Below, in pieces: positions 8,758-19,385 of a DNA stretch of 64,000 nucleotides. The notes under the pieces were generated by a model. That model was not told the DNA's origin and searched no databases. It worked only from the letters and a program-made list of their open reading frames with translations. Position 1 is the first letter of the stretch. Each line of letters opens with the position of its first letter. A program made the position numbers and the translations under genes. Origin of the DNA: Brevundimonas mediterranea (lineage in GTDB: Bacteria > Pseudomonadota > Alphaproteobacteria > Caulobacterales > Caulobacteraceae); contig NZ_JACIDA010000004.1 of NCBI RefSeq assembly GCF_014196125.1, positions 62,001 through 126,000 on the forward strand, written 5' to 3'.

Positions 8758-11118
8758 ATGATCAACCGCAAGCGCCTCTTCTGGGCGACCACCGCCATCG
8801 TCGGCACGCTGGCCGGCGCCGGCGCCGCCTCCGCACAATCGACCGGCACGGAAGCCGCCGAACTGGGCGATATCATCGTCACCGGTCAGCGCGGTCCGCG
8901 CAACATCGACGGCGCCATTGTGGCTGAAACCGTGTCCAAGTCGCGGGCCTCCGTGACCGAAGAATATATTTCGACCCAAGCTCCTGGCCAAACGATCCTG
9001 AACTCGATCAACCTGCTGCCCGGCGTGAACTTCACCAACAATGACGCCTTCGGTTCGTCCGGCGGCGATCTGACGATCCGCGGTTTCGATTCGGCGCGCA
9101 TTTCGCTGACCCAGGACGGCGTTCCGCTGAACGACACCGGCAACTACGCCATCTATTCGAACCAGCAGCTGGATCCGGAACTGATCAGCCGCGCGACGGT
9201 CAACCTCGGCACGACCGACGTTGACAGCCCGACTGCTTCGGCGACGGGCGGCACCGTGAACTATTCGACGCGCCGTCCAGAAGAGAAGTTCGGCTTCATA
9301 CTGCAGCCCTCGATTGGCGAAACCGGCTATCGTCGTTTCTTCGGGCTGGTGGACACCGGCGCTTTCGGGCCCTGGGGCACGACTGCCTGGTTTTCGGCGT
9401 CGAAAACCCAATATGACCACTTCATCGGCGCCGGCGGCGTCGACAAGACCCAGTACAACGGCCGTATTTACCAGGCGCTTGGCGACAACGGCGACTTCCT
9501 GTCGCTGACCGCCAACTACAATGAGAACCGCAACAGCTTCATCGCCCGTAAAACGCTGCAACAGTTCAACGACGGCGTCGCTTACGACTCGGGCAATTCG
9601 CTTCCGGCGACCCTGACGGGCATCAACCCCTCGAACACGGGCAACATCCGTGGCGCCTCGCGGTTCACGCTGCGTGACAATCTGGTTCTGACGATCGACC
9701 CGTCCTTCCAGTACGTCCTGGCCCACGGCGGCGGCACTCAGACCATGAGCGAGACCGACGCGCAACTGCGGGGCTCCTCTTCGGCTGCCGGCGTTGACCT
9801 GAACGGCGACGGCGTGATCAACGGCGCGACCCGCGTGACCCTGTTCCGCCCTAACATCACCAACACCCACCGTTACGCCCTGACATCCTCGCTGATCTGG
9901 GATCTGAACGAAAACAATCGCCTGCGGGTCGCCTACACCTACGACAACGGTCGTCACCGCCAGACGGGTCAGTTCGGCTACATCGACGCCAACGGCAAGC
10001 CGGAAGACGCCTTCGCCGGCCGTAATGGAACCCCGGTGGCGCTCCCGGATGGCACCATCCTGCGTCGTCGCGACCGACTATCCTACGCTAAGCTGAACCA
10101 GATCGCCGCCGAATATCGCGGCAACTTCTTCAACGACGCGATCAGCCTGGACCTGGGCGTTCGCGCCCCTTACTTCGACCGCGAGTTGAACAACTATTGC
10201 TACCAGCGCGATACTTTCAACGCCTACTGCACCACCCAGGTCGGAACGCCGGTGGCCGGAACGGATCTGGTGACCTTCCCGGTTTCGTCGATGAACAGCA
10301 GCGCATCGAATCGCTACGGCAAGCCGCGTTCGTTCAGCAAGAGCTATGACGCTGTTCTGCCGAACGGCGGCGTGACCTGGCGCTTCGCCGACCACAACTC
10401 GGTCTATGCCAGCTACGCTGAGGGCTTCTCTGCGCCGCGGACGGACGACCTTTATGACGTGGTCGATGTGAACCCCGAGCCCGAGCGCACCAAATCTTAC
10501 GACATCGGCTATCGCTACCAAGCGCCTGGCCTGCTCGGCTCGATCGCCGTGTGGAAAACGGACTATTCGAACCGCATCGTGCGCACCTTTGATGAGGCAG
10601 CGAACCTGTTCCTGACCCGCAACGTCGGCGATGTGACGCTTCAGGGCTTCGACGGCCAACTCGGCTGGTCGCCGTTCGAGAAGTTCAACATCACCGGCTC
10701 GGTGACCTACACTGACAGTGAAGTTAAGAGCAACCTGCCCAACGGCGTCGTCAACGGCGTGCCGGTCTTCATTCAAACCGCCGGCAATCAACTGGTTGAA
10801 ACGCCGGAGTGGCAGTATGGCATGCGGGTCGCCTATACTGTCGGTCCGTTCGATCTGGGGCTGCAAGGCAAGCGCGTGGGCGACCGCTTCTCGAACGACG
10901 TCAACACCGAAGTGGCTCCCGGCTACACGACCTTCGATCTCGACGTCCGCTACAACCTGGCGAGCGTCGGCAACGGGTCTTCGTACATCCAGTTCAACGT
11001 GATCAACCTGTTCGACACGGAATACCTGGCTGACATCTCCACGTCGACCACCGGCGCGGCCAGCTATCAGCTGGGCGCCCCGCGCACGGCGATGGTGACC
11101 CTGCGCGCCGCCTTCTAA
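8758..11118 (+). CDS. TonB-dependent receptor
   Basis: 786 residues. Signal peptide MINRKRLFWATTAIVGTLAG... ends near ASAQS. A TonB-box-like stretch DIIVTGQR follows at about residues 38-45. Then a plug domain (GQTILNSINLLPGVNFTNND, GGDLTIRGFDSARISLTQDG) and a 22-strand-type barrel end in terminal Phe (TLRAAF), the BAM recognition signature. It imports a ligand across the outer membrane using TonB-ExbBD energy. The substrate cannot be told from sequence; no transport operon is adjacent. An extracellular-loop candidate at residues 347-358 reads DLNGDGVINGAT, like a calcium-binding DxNxDG loop. A strong terminator follows. Confidence 0.93.
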   Translation: MINRKRLFWATTAIVGTLAGAGAASAQSTGTEAAELGDIIVTGQRGPRNIDGAIVAETVSKSRASVTEEYISTQAPGQTILNSINLLPGVNFTNNDAFGSSGGDLTIRGFDSARISLTQDGVPLNDTGNYAIYSNQQLDPELISRATVNLGTTDVDSPTASATGGTVNYSTRRPEEKFGFILQPSIGETGYRRFFGLVDTGAFGPWGTTAWFSASKTQYDHFIGAGGVDKTQYNGRIYQALGDNGDFLSLTANYNENRNSFIARKTLQQFNDGVAYDSGNSLPATLTGINPSNTGNIRGASRFTLRDNLVLTIDPSFQYVLAHGGGTQTMSETDAQLRGSSSAAGVDLNGDGVINGATRVTLFRPNITNTHRYALTSSLIWDLNENNRLRVAYTYDNGRHRQTGQFGYIDANGKPEDAFAGRNGTPVALPDGTILRRRDRLSYAKLNQIAAEYRGNFFNDAISLDLGVRAPYFDRELNNYCYQRDTFNAYCTTQVGTPVAGTDLVTFPVSSMNSSASNRYGKPRSFSKSYDAVLPNGGVTWRFADHNSVYASYAEGFSAPRTDDLYDVVDVNPEPERTKSYDIGYRYQAPGLLGSIAVWKTDYSNRIVRTFDEAANLFLTRNVGDVTLQGFDGQLGWSPFEKFNITGSVTYTDSEVKSNLPNGVVNGVPVFIQTAGNQLVETPEWQYGMRVAYTVGPFDLGLQGKRVGDRFSNDVNTEVAPGYTTFDLDVRYNLASVGNGSSYIQFNVINLFDTEYLADISTSTTGAASYQLGAPRTAMVTLRAAF

Positions 11119-11142
11119 GGCGGTCCGTTAATCGAAACGACG

Positions 11143-11173
11143 AAGGGCGGTCCGTTCGCGGGCCGCCCTTTTT
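11143..11173 (+). terminator. Terminator after the TonB receptor gene
   Basis: AAGGGCGG at 11143-11150 pairs with CCGCCCTT at 11163-11170 and is followed by a T run (TTTTTC). Confidence 0.85.
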
Positions 11174-11302
11174 CTTTGTGCGAGAACCCCGGCCGCCCCG
11201 ACGCGCCGTTGAAGTCGGGGGCGGTTGGGGCCATATGGCGCGGCTCGCGGCTCGCGGGTCGCGAGCCCGCTCCGTTGGACCCTGGACAGGACCTGCCCGC
11301 CG

Positions 11303-12318
<1,016 letters not shown>

Positions 12319-12322
<4 letters not shown>

Positions 12323-13182
12323 CCCGCACAATCACCGTCGCCGGCATTCAGACCTCGTATGGCGAGGACATGCAGGCGAACATCGCCAAGACCATCGACT
12401 TCGTGCGCGAGGCGGCGGGCAAGGGCGCCCAGGTGATCCTGCCGTCGGAACTGTTCCAGGGGCCTTATTTCTGCGTGTCGCAGGAGGAGCACTGGTTCAG
12501 CCAGGCCTATGAATGGCGCGAGCATCCGTGCGTCACGGCCATGGCGCCCGTGGCCAAGGAATTGGGCGTGGCCATTCCGGTCTCGATCTTCGAGAAGGAC
12601 GGGCCGCAGTATTACAACTCGATGGTCATGCTGGACGCGGACGGCGAGGCCCTGGGGATCTATCGCAAGAGCCATATCCCCGATGGTCCCGGCTATCAGG
12701 AGAAGTATTATTTCCGGCCGGGGGATACGGGCTTCAAGGTCTGGAAGACACGCTTCGGCAAGGTCGGGGTCGGCATCTGCTGGGACCAGTGGTTCCCGGA
12801 AGCCGCGCGGGCGATGATGTTGATGGGCGCCGACGTGCTGATGTATCCGACCGCCATCGGCACGGAGCCGCACGACGCGACCCTGCACACGGCCCAGCCG
12901 TGGCGGCGCGCCATGCAGGGGCACGCCGTGTCCAACGCGGTTCCCGTCGTCGGCGCCAATCGCATCGGGCATGAGACGGTGACCGAGGTCGGCCAGACCT
13001 TCTACGGCCATTCCTTCATCGCCGATCAGCAGGGCGATCTGGTCGAGAGCCTGGGCGCCGAGGAGGAGGGGGTGCTGGTGCACCGCTTCGACCTGGATGA
13101 ACTGGACAAGTATCGCGCGGCCTGGGGCTTCTTCCGGGATCGGCGGACGGATCTGTATGGTGCGCTGACGGGCGCGAAATAG
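12319..13182 (+). CDS. aguB: N-carbamoylputrescine amidohydrolase
   Basis: 287 residues, nitrilase superfamily. The Glu-Lys-Cys triad is visible: Glu44 (ILPSELF), Lys117 (YRKSHIPDGPGY) and Cys154 (GICWDQWFPE). The YRKSHIPDGPGYQEKYYF stretch is characteristic of AguB and distinguishes it from other nitrilases. It converts N-carbamoylputrescine to putrescine, CO2 and ammonia, completing the step begun by the overlapping aguA. A long palindromic element follows the stop. Confidence 0.93.
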
Positions 13183-13190
13183 GTTTCTTT

Positions 13191-13388
13191 CGTCATTCTC
13201 CGGCGAGCGTGGCGAGACCGGGGGACCCAGCGGCGCGCGAAAGCGCGAACCTTTCGCGGACAAGGTTTTGCGATCGTGCGGCGGACGCATCGCCTTCGGC
13301 GCCTCCCCCGGTCCCGCTGCGCGGGCCGGAAGAAAACGAGGGGTCCCCCGGTCTGCGCCGCGAAGACGCGGCTTGCCGGAGGATGACG
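13191..13388. repeat. 198-bp palindromic intergenic element
   Basis: Outer arms CGTCATTCTCCGGC (13191-13204) and GCCGGAGGATGACG (13375-13388) pair with one mismatch. Inner arms GACCGGGGGACCC (13216-13228) and GGGTCCCCCGGTC (13341-13353) pair perfectly. The GC-rich middle has further short inverted repeats. It lies between converging genes (aguB and a hydrolase), so it could fold into a long hairpin in either transcript and act as a terminator. The layered design suggests a dispersed element rather than a simple terminator. Confidence 0.7.
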
Positions 13389-13400
13389 AAGGGTTGGTCT

Positions 13401-14141
13401 TTAGCCCCGCATCCCCTCCACCGCCGCGACCAGTCGGTCGAGGTCGGCGGGCGTGGACAGCCGGTGGTCGCCGCCTTCGATCAGGTCCAGGCGGACGTCG
13501 CCGCCCGTCAGCCGCTCGATCAGTTCGACCTGGTGACGCCAGGGAACCACGTCGTCGGCGCGGCCTTGCAGGATATGGACCGGGGCGGCGATGTCGATGA
13601 CGCCGTCCAGCAGCAGCCAGTCGCGCGCCTCCTCGAACATGCGACGGGTCAGGACATATTCGCCAAGGCCCGCCTCGACGATCAGGGTCTCGCCCTCGCG
13701 CAGGATGGCCTGGCGTTCGTGATCGGCCAGGCCGGGCCACATCAGCCGTTCGGTGAAGTCCTGGGCCGGATTGACCAGGACCAGGCCCTTGATCCGTTCC
13801 GGCCGCGCCAGGGTCGCCAGCAGCGAGACCCAGCCGCCCATCGAGGAGCCGATCGGGATGACCGGGCCGGACAGGCTGTCGATCAGGGCGACCGCATCCT
13901 CACGCCAGCGGCCGATGGTGGCCTGGCGCCAGTCGCCCGAAGACTGGCCGTGGGCGAAATGGTCGTAGCGGACGTAGTTCCAGCCGCGTTCGCGCGCCGC
14001 CGCGTCCAGGGACAGAGCCTTGGTCCCCTCCATGTCGGAGCGGAAGCCGCCGACCCAGACGAGGGTCGGGCCGCCGCCCTCGATGCGTTTGAAGGCCAGG
14101 GTTTCGCCGTCGGGGCGGGACAGGTGCTGGATGTCGGTCAT
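13401..14141 (-). CDS. Alpha/beta hydrolase (ABHD10-like)
   Basis: 246 residues. The nucleophile elbow GSSMGG, the acid region GRADDVVPWRHQ and the histidine region EGGDHRLSTPADL give a complete Ser-Asp-His triad. Strand-oxyanion motif WVGGFRSDMEGTKA and YDHFAHGQSSG resemble small cytosolic serine hydrolases related to ABHD10 and acyl-protein thioesterases. The substrate is unknown. The start at 14141 (MTDIQHLSRPDG) fits the family; a longer frame reaches 14222 but overlaps the divergent glycosyltransferase start. It is divergent from that gene across about 70 bp, which must hold both promoters. Confidence 0.82.
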   Translation of the reverse strand: MTDIQHLSRPDGETLAFKRIEGGGPTLVWVGGFRSDMEGTKALSLDAAARERGWNYVRYDHFAHGQSSGDWRQATIGRWREDAVALIDSLSGPVIPIGSSMGGWVSLLATLARPERIKGLVLVNPAQDFTERLMWPGLADHERQAILREGETLIVEAGLGEYVLTRRMFEEARDWLLLDGVIDIAAPVHILQGRADDVVPWRHQVELIERLTGGDVRLDLIEGGDHRLSTPADLDRLVAAVEGMRG

Positions 14142-14212
14142 GGGGGCGTTCTGCCCGGACTTTCCTTCGCCGTCACCCTTGACCGCGCCGCGCGATGGCG
14201 GAACACAGGCCC

Positions 14213-15175
14213 ATGTCCGCACCCCAGGTCCTTTTTGTCACCTCCAACCGCATCGGCGACTGCGTCATCTCCTCGGGCGTGATCCGCGAGATTTCACGTC
14301 AGGTTCCGGGCGCGCAGATCACCGTCGCCTGCGGCCGGCCGCCCGCGCCCTTCTTCCGCAATGCGCCCGGCGTCGTGCGCACCATCGTGCTCGACAAGAA
14401 GAAGAGGGCCGGACACTGGGTCGATCTGTGGAAACAGGTGCGTTCGACCCGCTGGGATATGGTCGTCGACATCCGGGGCTCGGCCCTGGCCTATCTGATC
14501 CCGGCGAAACGGCGCGTCGTCTATAACCGCTCGTGGGAGACGGGGCTGCGCAAGGTCGAGATGGTGTCGCGGCTGATGGGATCGCCGACGCCGCTGGACC
14601 CTGGAATCTTCCTGGACGACCAGGCGCGGGCCGAAGCCGCCGCCGTCATCGATCCGCAACTGGCCGGCGGCGCCGGTCCCGGTCGCATCATCGCCCTGGC
14701 CCCCATCGCGCACCAGCCGGGCAAGAGTTGGCCCGCCGACCGCTGGGGCGCCCTGGTCGAGAAGCTGAAGGCCGAGCCGCGTTTCGACGGCTGGCGCTTC
14801 ATGCCCGTGGGCGGGCCGGGCGACCGGCCGCCGGCGACGCCGGCGTTGGAGGCGGCCGGGGCTCGGGCCATCGACTTCGTGGGCAAGGGCGACATCCTGG
14901 CCTCGGCAGCCGCCATCGACCGGGCCGATCTGTTCGTCGGCAATGACTCCGGCCTGATGCACGTGTCGGCGGCGCTGGGGCGACCGACGCTGGGCCTGTT
15001 CGGGCCGACGGAGTGGTGGCTGTACGGTCCCTGGGGGCCGAAGACGCGCACGGCGGCCTCGAACGAGACGCGCGGGGAGTTCGCCCCCATCGAGGCTCTG
15101 AGCGTCGATCATGTCTTCGAAGCGGTGCTGGCGCTGCACGACGCCTATATCGCCGAAACGCCCGCCAAGCCTTGA
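14213..15175 (+). CDS. Glycosyltransferase family 9 (heptosyltransferase-like)
   Basis: About 320 residues with the GT-B layout of ADP-heptose:LPS heptosyltransferases. N-terminal VLFVTSNRIGDCVISSGVIREI is the acceptor-side domain. C-terminal APIAHQPGKSWPADRWGALVEKL and DLFVGNDSGLMHVSAALGRPTLGLFGPTEWWLYGPWG form the nucleotide-sugar pocket (D-S-G-x-x-H). It probably adds a heptose or related sugar to lipopolysaccharide core on the inner face of the membrane. ACAGG lies about 5 bases before the ATG at 14213; an ATG at 14195 is the alternative. Confidence 0.87.
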   Translation: MSAPQVLFVTSNRIGDCVISSGVIREISRQVPGAQITVACGRPPAPFFRNAPGVVRTIVLDKKKRAGHWVDLWKQVRSTRWDMVVDIRGSALAYLIPAKRRVVYNRSWETGLRKVEMVSRLMGSPTPLDPGIFLDDQARAEAAAVIDPQLAGGAGPGRIIALAPIAHQPGKSWPADRWGALVEKLKAEPRFDGWRFMPVGGPGDRPPATPALEAAGARAIDFVGKGDILASAAAIDRADLFVGNDSGLMHVSAALGRPTLGLFGPTEWWLYGPWGPKTRTAASNETRGEFAPIEALSVDHVFEAVLALHDAYIAETPAKP

Positions 15176-15287
15176 AAAACCGGGCTTCTGGGCGCATATT
15201 GCCGTCATGAGGGGAGCGTGGCGACAGCCGCGTGCATTCGCTCATCACGACACACGCCTTCTTTGACCACATAAGGAAACGACGCCC

Positions 15288-15821
15288 ATTCGCCGTCCCA
15301 TGCAAGCGCCACCCGTGAAAGACGGGCCGCGTATGAACCAGGATATCCGCGCCCCTCGCGTTCTGCTCATTGATCAGAACGGTGAGAAACAGGGCGTCAT
15401 GCCCACCTCTTCCGCGCTCGAAGCCGCCGAAGAAGCCGGGATGGACCTGGTCGAGATCGTCTCCACCTCCGAACCGCCGGTGGCCAAGATCCTCGATTAC
15501 GGCAAGCACCGTTTCCAGGAACAGAAGAAGAAGGCCGAACAGCGCAAGCGCCAGAAGGTCGTCGAGCTCAAGGAAATCAAGCTCCGTCCGAACATCGACA
15601 CCCACGATTATGAGGTGAAGGCCAAGGCCATGCACCGCTTCTTCGACGAGGGCGACAAGGTCAAGGTCACGCTGCGCTTCCGCGGCCGTGAAATGGCCCA
15701 CCCCGAACTGGGCATGAAGCTGCTGAACAAGGTCCAGGCCGATTTCGACGAAATCGCCAAGGTCGAGTTCGCGCCCAAGATGGAAGGCCGCCAGATGATC
15801 ATGATCCTGGCGCCGCGCTAA
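15288..15821 (+). CDS. infC: Translation initiation factor IF-3, likely ATT start
   Basis: Core domains are clear: N-terminal [20 protein letters not shown], linker [14 protein letters not shown]-terminal VKEIKLRP-type [16 protein letters not shown] and [11 protein letters not shown]. The first ATG in frame is 15300, but AAGGA at 15273-15277 is 22 bases away from it and only about 10 from an in-frame ATT at 15288. The ATT start gives (M)[14 protein letters not shown], 177 residues. Rare AUU starts in infC are known from E. coli, where IF-3 discriminates against its own start and so limits its own synthesis. The same feedback is inferred here. Confidence 0.9.
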   Translation: MRRPMQAPPVKDGPRMNQDIRAPRVLLIDQNGEKQGVMPTSSALEAAEEAGMDLVEIVSTSEPPVAKILDYGKHRFQEQKKKAEQRKRQKVVELKEIKLRPNIDTHDYEVKAKAMHRFFDEGDKVKVTLRFRGREMAHPELGMKLLNKVQADFDEIAKVEFAPKMEGRQMIMILAPR

Positions 15822-15844
15822 GGCTTCCGCCTTGGAGTGAGATT

Positions 15845-15877
15845 ATAACGCCCGCGCCTTGTGGTTGCGGGCGTTAT
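15845..15877 (+). terminator. Perfect 11-bp inverted repeat after infC
   Basis: ATAACGCCCGC (15845-15855) and GCGGGCGTTAT (15867-15877) pair perfectly around an 11-base loop, 24 bp past the infC stop. There is no strong T run (GCATTCT follows), so termination may be partial. Confidence 0.65.
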
Positions 15878-15932
15878 GCATTCTGAATAACGGTGTGTGA
15901 TCTGGATCTCTTCGATTCGAGGATTTGACGCC

Positions 15933-17915
15933 GTGAATGTTTCTAAATCGATCGTGTGGGCCTTTGCTGGAGCGTTGGCCTTCGGATGTGTTTCTGCCAA
16001 AGGTCAGGACGCTTCCGGCATTCCGGCGCCATCATCCGTTCGTGAAGCGGTGACGCCAGCCCCGCTGGAGCTATATGGTCGCCTACCTGCGTTCTCCAGT
16101 CCGCGGCTTTCGCCAGACGGGACCAAGTTGGCTCACTTGGTCAGTGTGGGCGCCGGTCAGGCTCTGGTGATAGTCGACCTGTCAAATCTTCAGGTGATCG
16201 GCGGCTTGCGGGAGATAGAGAACAAGGTCCGCGATCTGTCTTGGGTCGGGAATGGCTACGTCCTGATTTCGACGTCCACAGCCGCCAAGCTGCCCTTTTC
16301 GACAGAAAAGGGAGAGTACACGCAAGGTTTGATCTACACGCTTTCGACGCATGCGGTTCAAACAGTTTTCGCTCGTAATCCCGAGCTCGCCCGGATCATG
16401 GTCAGCGGCGCAATCATACGCGACACGCCGACCGGTCCCGCCATCTATTCTCAAGCGTTTGATGCGCGCGATGGGACGGCGGACCTATACCGTGTGGATC
16501 CTGCCACCAATCGTGCGACACGGATCGCTCGTGGCCGGAATGTCGAAAACTATCTGTTGGATAGCGATGGTGAGCCGGTGGCGCGGTCCACCTATTATAC
16601 GGAAACCGGCACCTGGAGCGTAGATGTCAAACGAGATGGGGGGTGGCCTCGTGTCTGGTCGACAAAGGCCTTGCTCGATCAGCCCTCGCTGGTCGGCTTC
16701 GGCCTGTCGACCGGCTCCGTGATCGTCCAGGCCAAGCTTGACGGTGATGAAGAGCCCAAATATCGCGAACTGTCGCTCGAAACCGGTCAATGGGTGGATC
16801 TTGGTTTTGACACTCAGCCGGACAGGCTGATCTATCATCCGGTCACCAAGCTCTTGATCGGAACCGTCAGAACCAGTGACCGGGGACCGATCTACGACAT
16901 CACCGATCCAGCTGCAGCCAGAACTTGGCGTGCAGTCAATACCGCGTTCAAGGATCGTCATCCGTCGATCCAGACTTGGGCGGCGACCATGAGATCGTTG
17001 ATCGTCGAAACGGACGGCAACGGCGATTCGGGCACGTATAACCTGGTGGATCTGGATCGGGGCGTCGCTGAAATCGTCGGTCAATCATACCCCGGCATCG
17101 CCGCCGATCAGGTGGGGGAGATACGGCCGATCTCTTACAAGGCGGCGGACGGAATGACGATCCCAGGCTATCTGACCCTGCCGCCTGGTGTTCATGAGCC
17201 GCGCAATCTCCCGATGGTGCTGCTGCCGCATGGCGGGCCGGCGGCTCGCGACACCTTCGGGTTTGACTGGTGGGCCCAGGCGCTGGCGGCTCAAGGCTAT
17301 GCCGTCCTGCAACCGAATTTTCGAGGCTCGGACGGTTTGGGCGAAGCGCACCTAAGCGCTGGTTATGGCCAGTGGGGCCGGAAGATGCAGACCGATCTTT
17401 CAGACGGCGTGCGATGGTTGGCGTCGGAGGGGATCATCGATCCCAAGCGCGTGTGCATAGTGGGCGCGAGCTATGGGGGGTATGCCGCCATGGCGGGTCC
17501 GACGCTCGATCCTGGCGTCTATCGCTGTGCTGTATCCGTAGCGGGCGTGTCCGACCTGAATGAAATGATACATTGGTCGGGCGGAGGCGAGAGAGGGCGC
17601 GAGAGCCCTGTCGTTCGATACTGGATGCGTTTCATGGGGGCGGACAAGTTTGGCGATCCAGCTTTGGACGCCCTGTCGCCCGCCTTCATGGCTGATCGCG
17701 CCGACGCCCCGATTCTGCTGATCCATGGTCGAGACGACACTGTCGTCCCCTATGACCAATCTGTCCGGCTCTATAATGCGCTGCGGCGGGCAGGAAAGTC
17801 GGTCGAGCTCCTGCCGCTCGACGACGAGGACCATTGGCTTTCAACCGCAGCCACGCGTCAGCGAATGTTGGATGAAACCGTGCGTTTCCTAAAGGCGAAC
17901 AATCCGGTCAACTGA
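15933..17915 (+). CDS. S9 family prolyl oligopeptidase, secreted
   Basis: About 660 residues. The GTG at 15933 is taken as start because GAGGA lies 8 bases upstream and the next residues (NVSKSIVWAFAGALAFG...) form a signal peptide; a GTG at 15897 is possible. Residues about 50-390 are a beta-propeller-like region (SSPRLSPDGTKLAHLVS, DLSWVGNGYVL). The C-terminal alpha/beta hydrolase has VLLPHGGPAARD, NFRGSDGLG, nucleophile VGASYGGYAAM, acid ILLIHGRDDTVVP and histidine DDEDHWLS: a full triad. It probably trims peptides in the periplasm. Its GC is visibly lower than its neighbours, which hints at acquisition. Confidence 0.88.
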   Translation: MNVSKSIVWAFAGALAFGCVSAKGQDASGIPAPSSVREAVTPAPLELYGRLPAFSSPRLSPDGTKLAHLVSVGAGQALVIVDLSNLQVIGGLREIENKVRDLSWVGNGYVLISTSTAAKLPFSTEKGEYTQGLIYTLSTHAVQTVFARNPELARIMVSGAIIRDTPTGPAIYSQAFDARDGTADLYRVDPATNRATRIARGRNVENYLLDSDGEPVARSTYYTETGTWSVDVKRDGGWPRVWSTKALLDQPSLVGFGLSTGSVIVQAKLDGDEEPKYRELSLETGQWVDLGFDTQPDRLIYHPVTKLLIGTVRTSDRGPIYDITDPAAARTWRAVNTAFKDRHPSIQTWAATMRSLIVETDGNGDSGTYNLVDLDRGVAEIVGQSYPGIAADQVGEIRPISYKAADGMTIPGYLTLPPGVHEPRNLPMVLLPHGGPAARDTFGFDWWAQALAAQGYAVLQPNFRGSDGLGEAHLSAGYGQWGRKMQTDLSDGVRWLASEGIIDPKRVCIVGASYGGYAAMAGPTLDPGVYRCAVSVAGVSDLNEMIHWSGGGERGRESPVVRYWMRFMGADKFGDPALDALSPAFMADRADAPILLIHGRDDTVVPYDQSVRLYNALRRAGKSVELLPLDDEDHWLSTAATRQRMLDETVRFLKANNPVN

Positions 17916-17973
17916 TCCAGGCTCAGTGATCGTCAAGCTTCTCGCGGACCGAGCGTCGCGCTAAGCCTGACGC

Positions 17974-19272
17974 ATGATCCAGACGCCTTCGCCCCCCAAG
18001 GTTCGCGCGCCCGCCCTGGCCGTGCTGTTCTCCGTGGTGTTCATCAATCTGGTCGGGTTCGGCCTGGTGGTGCCGCTGCTGCCCTTCTTCGCCCAGAGCC
18101 TGAAGGCCGAGGCGTGGCAGATCACCCTGATGTTCTCGGCCTATTCGCTGGGCCAGTTCTTCGCCGAACCCTTCTGGGGGCGGTTGTCGGACCGGATCGG
18201 GCGCAAGCCCGTGCTGCTGATCACCCTGATCGCCAATGCGCTTGGCTATCTGATGCTGGCCTTTGTGCCCAACATCTGGCTGGCCATCGCCGTGCGGCTG
18301 TTCACCGGACTGGGGGCCGGCAATATCTCGACGGTCCAGGGTTATGTGGCTGACGTCACTCCGCCGGCGCAGCGGGCGGGGCGGATGGGGCTGATCGGCG
18401 CGGCCTTCGGCCTGGGCTTCATCGTCGGGCCGGGCCTGGGCGGACTGCTGACCCAGCCGCAGCTGGGCCGGCTGGGCTATCAGCTGCCGATCTTCCTGGC
18501 GGCGGCGCTGGCGGCCCTGGCGGCGGTGGGGGTGATCGTCTTCCTGCGCGAGAGCCGGGCCAAGGCCGATCCCACGGCGGCGCGTCCGCCCTTCCTGGCG
18601 GGACTGAAGGACGCGCGGACCAACCCGGTGGTCTCGCGGGTCTTGGTCGTGACCCTGATCTATATGGCCGGGTTTTCGGCGATGGAGAGCGTGTTCGGCC
18701 TGTGGTCCGAGAGCCGCTACGCCTGGGGCGCGCGAGAGGTGGGGCTCAGCTTCATGATCGTCGGCGTGGTGTCGACGCTGAACCAAGGCTTCTTCGCCGG
18801 GCGCCTGGCGCGGCGGTTCGGCGAGGCGCGGGTGCTGGCGACGGGGATGCTGCTGTTCGGGGCCTCGCTGGTGCTTCAGGTCCTGTCCCCGGTCGCCTGG
18901 TTCCCCGCGACCCGGCTGGAGCTGGGCGCCCTGTCGATCCCCCTGGTCCAGGGCTGGGTCATTCCCCTGGTCATGGCCGTCGGCGCCTGTGGCATGTCCC
19001 TGGCCATGCCCAATATCTCGGCCATGATCAGCCGCGCCTCGCCGCCGGACCAGCAGGGCGCGATGCTGGGGCTGAACATGGCCTCCAGCTCGGTGGCGCG
19101 CATCTTCGGACCCATGGTGGCCGGGGCGCTGTTCTCGGGCCTGGGGCACGACTGGCCCTTCCTAGTCGGGGCCTTGCTGACCGTTCCGGCGGCGGTGATG
19201 GCGTTGAACGCCGGGCGGGCGATACGGCGAGGTCAGGGCGCGGCGAATGCGCCCGCCAAGTCCTTGTCCTGA
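17974..19272 (+). CDS. MFS exporter, TetA-like (DHA1)
   Basis: 432 residues and 12 predicted helices. Motif A, GRLSDRIGRKPVLL, lies in loop 2-3, and motif C-like GLGFIVGPGLGGLL in helix 5 marks a proton-driven exporter. The N-terminus VLFSVVFINLVGFGLVVPLLPFF is the TetA/multidrug subfamily pattern. The substrate cannot be assigned; tetracycline resistance should not be inferred from this. No regulator gene is adjacent. It lies on the same strand as its neighbours but with its own 58-bp upstream gap. Confidence 0.85.
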   Translation: MIQTPSPPKVRAPALAVLFSVVFINLVGFGLVVPLLPFFAQSLKAEAWQITLMFSAYSLGQFFAEPFWGRLSDRIGRKPVLLITLIANALGYLMLAFVPNIWLAIAVRLFTGLGAGNISTVQGYVADVTPPAQRAGRMGLIGAAFGLGFIVGPGLGGLLTQPQLGRLGYQLPIFLAAALAALAAVGVIVFLRESRAKADPTAARPPFLAGLKDARTNPVVSRVLVVTLIYMAGFSAMESVFGLWSESRYAWGAREVGLSFMIVGVVSTLNQGFFAGRLARRFGEARVLATGMLLFGASLVLQVLSPVAWFPATRLELGALSIPLVQGWVIPLVMAVGACGMSLAMPNISAMISRASPPDQQGAMLGLNMASSSVARIFGPMVAGALFSGLGHDWPFLVGALLTVPAAVMALNAGRAIRRGQGAANAPAKSLS

Positions 19273-19385
19273 CTCATCTTGCGTCGCGGGGCGTCTTCGC
19301 TTACAAGCCGCGCCTTCGCGTACCGAACCGCCGGGCGAACAGGCATGCCTAGGCGGTTCTTAAACTCTGAGGAACACCACCCCAC

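Noticed and set aside
17974..19272. Tetracycline resistance gene tetA
   Set aside because: Motif A is shared across many DHA1 exporters, and no tetR lies alongside.
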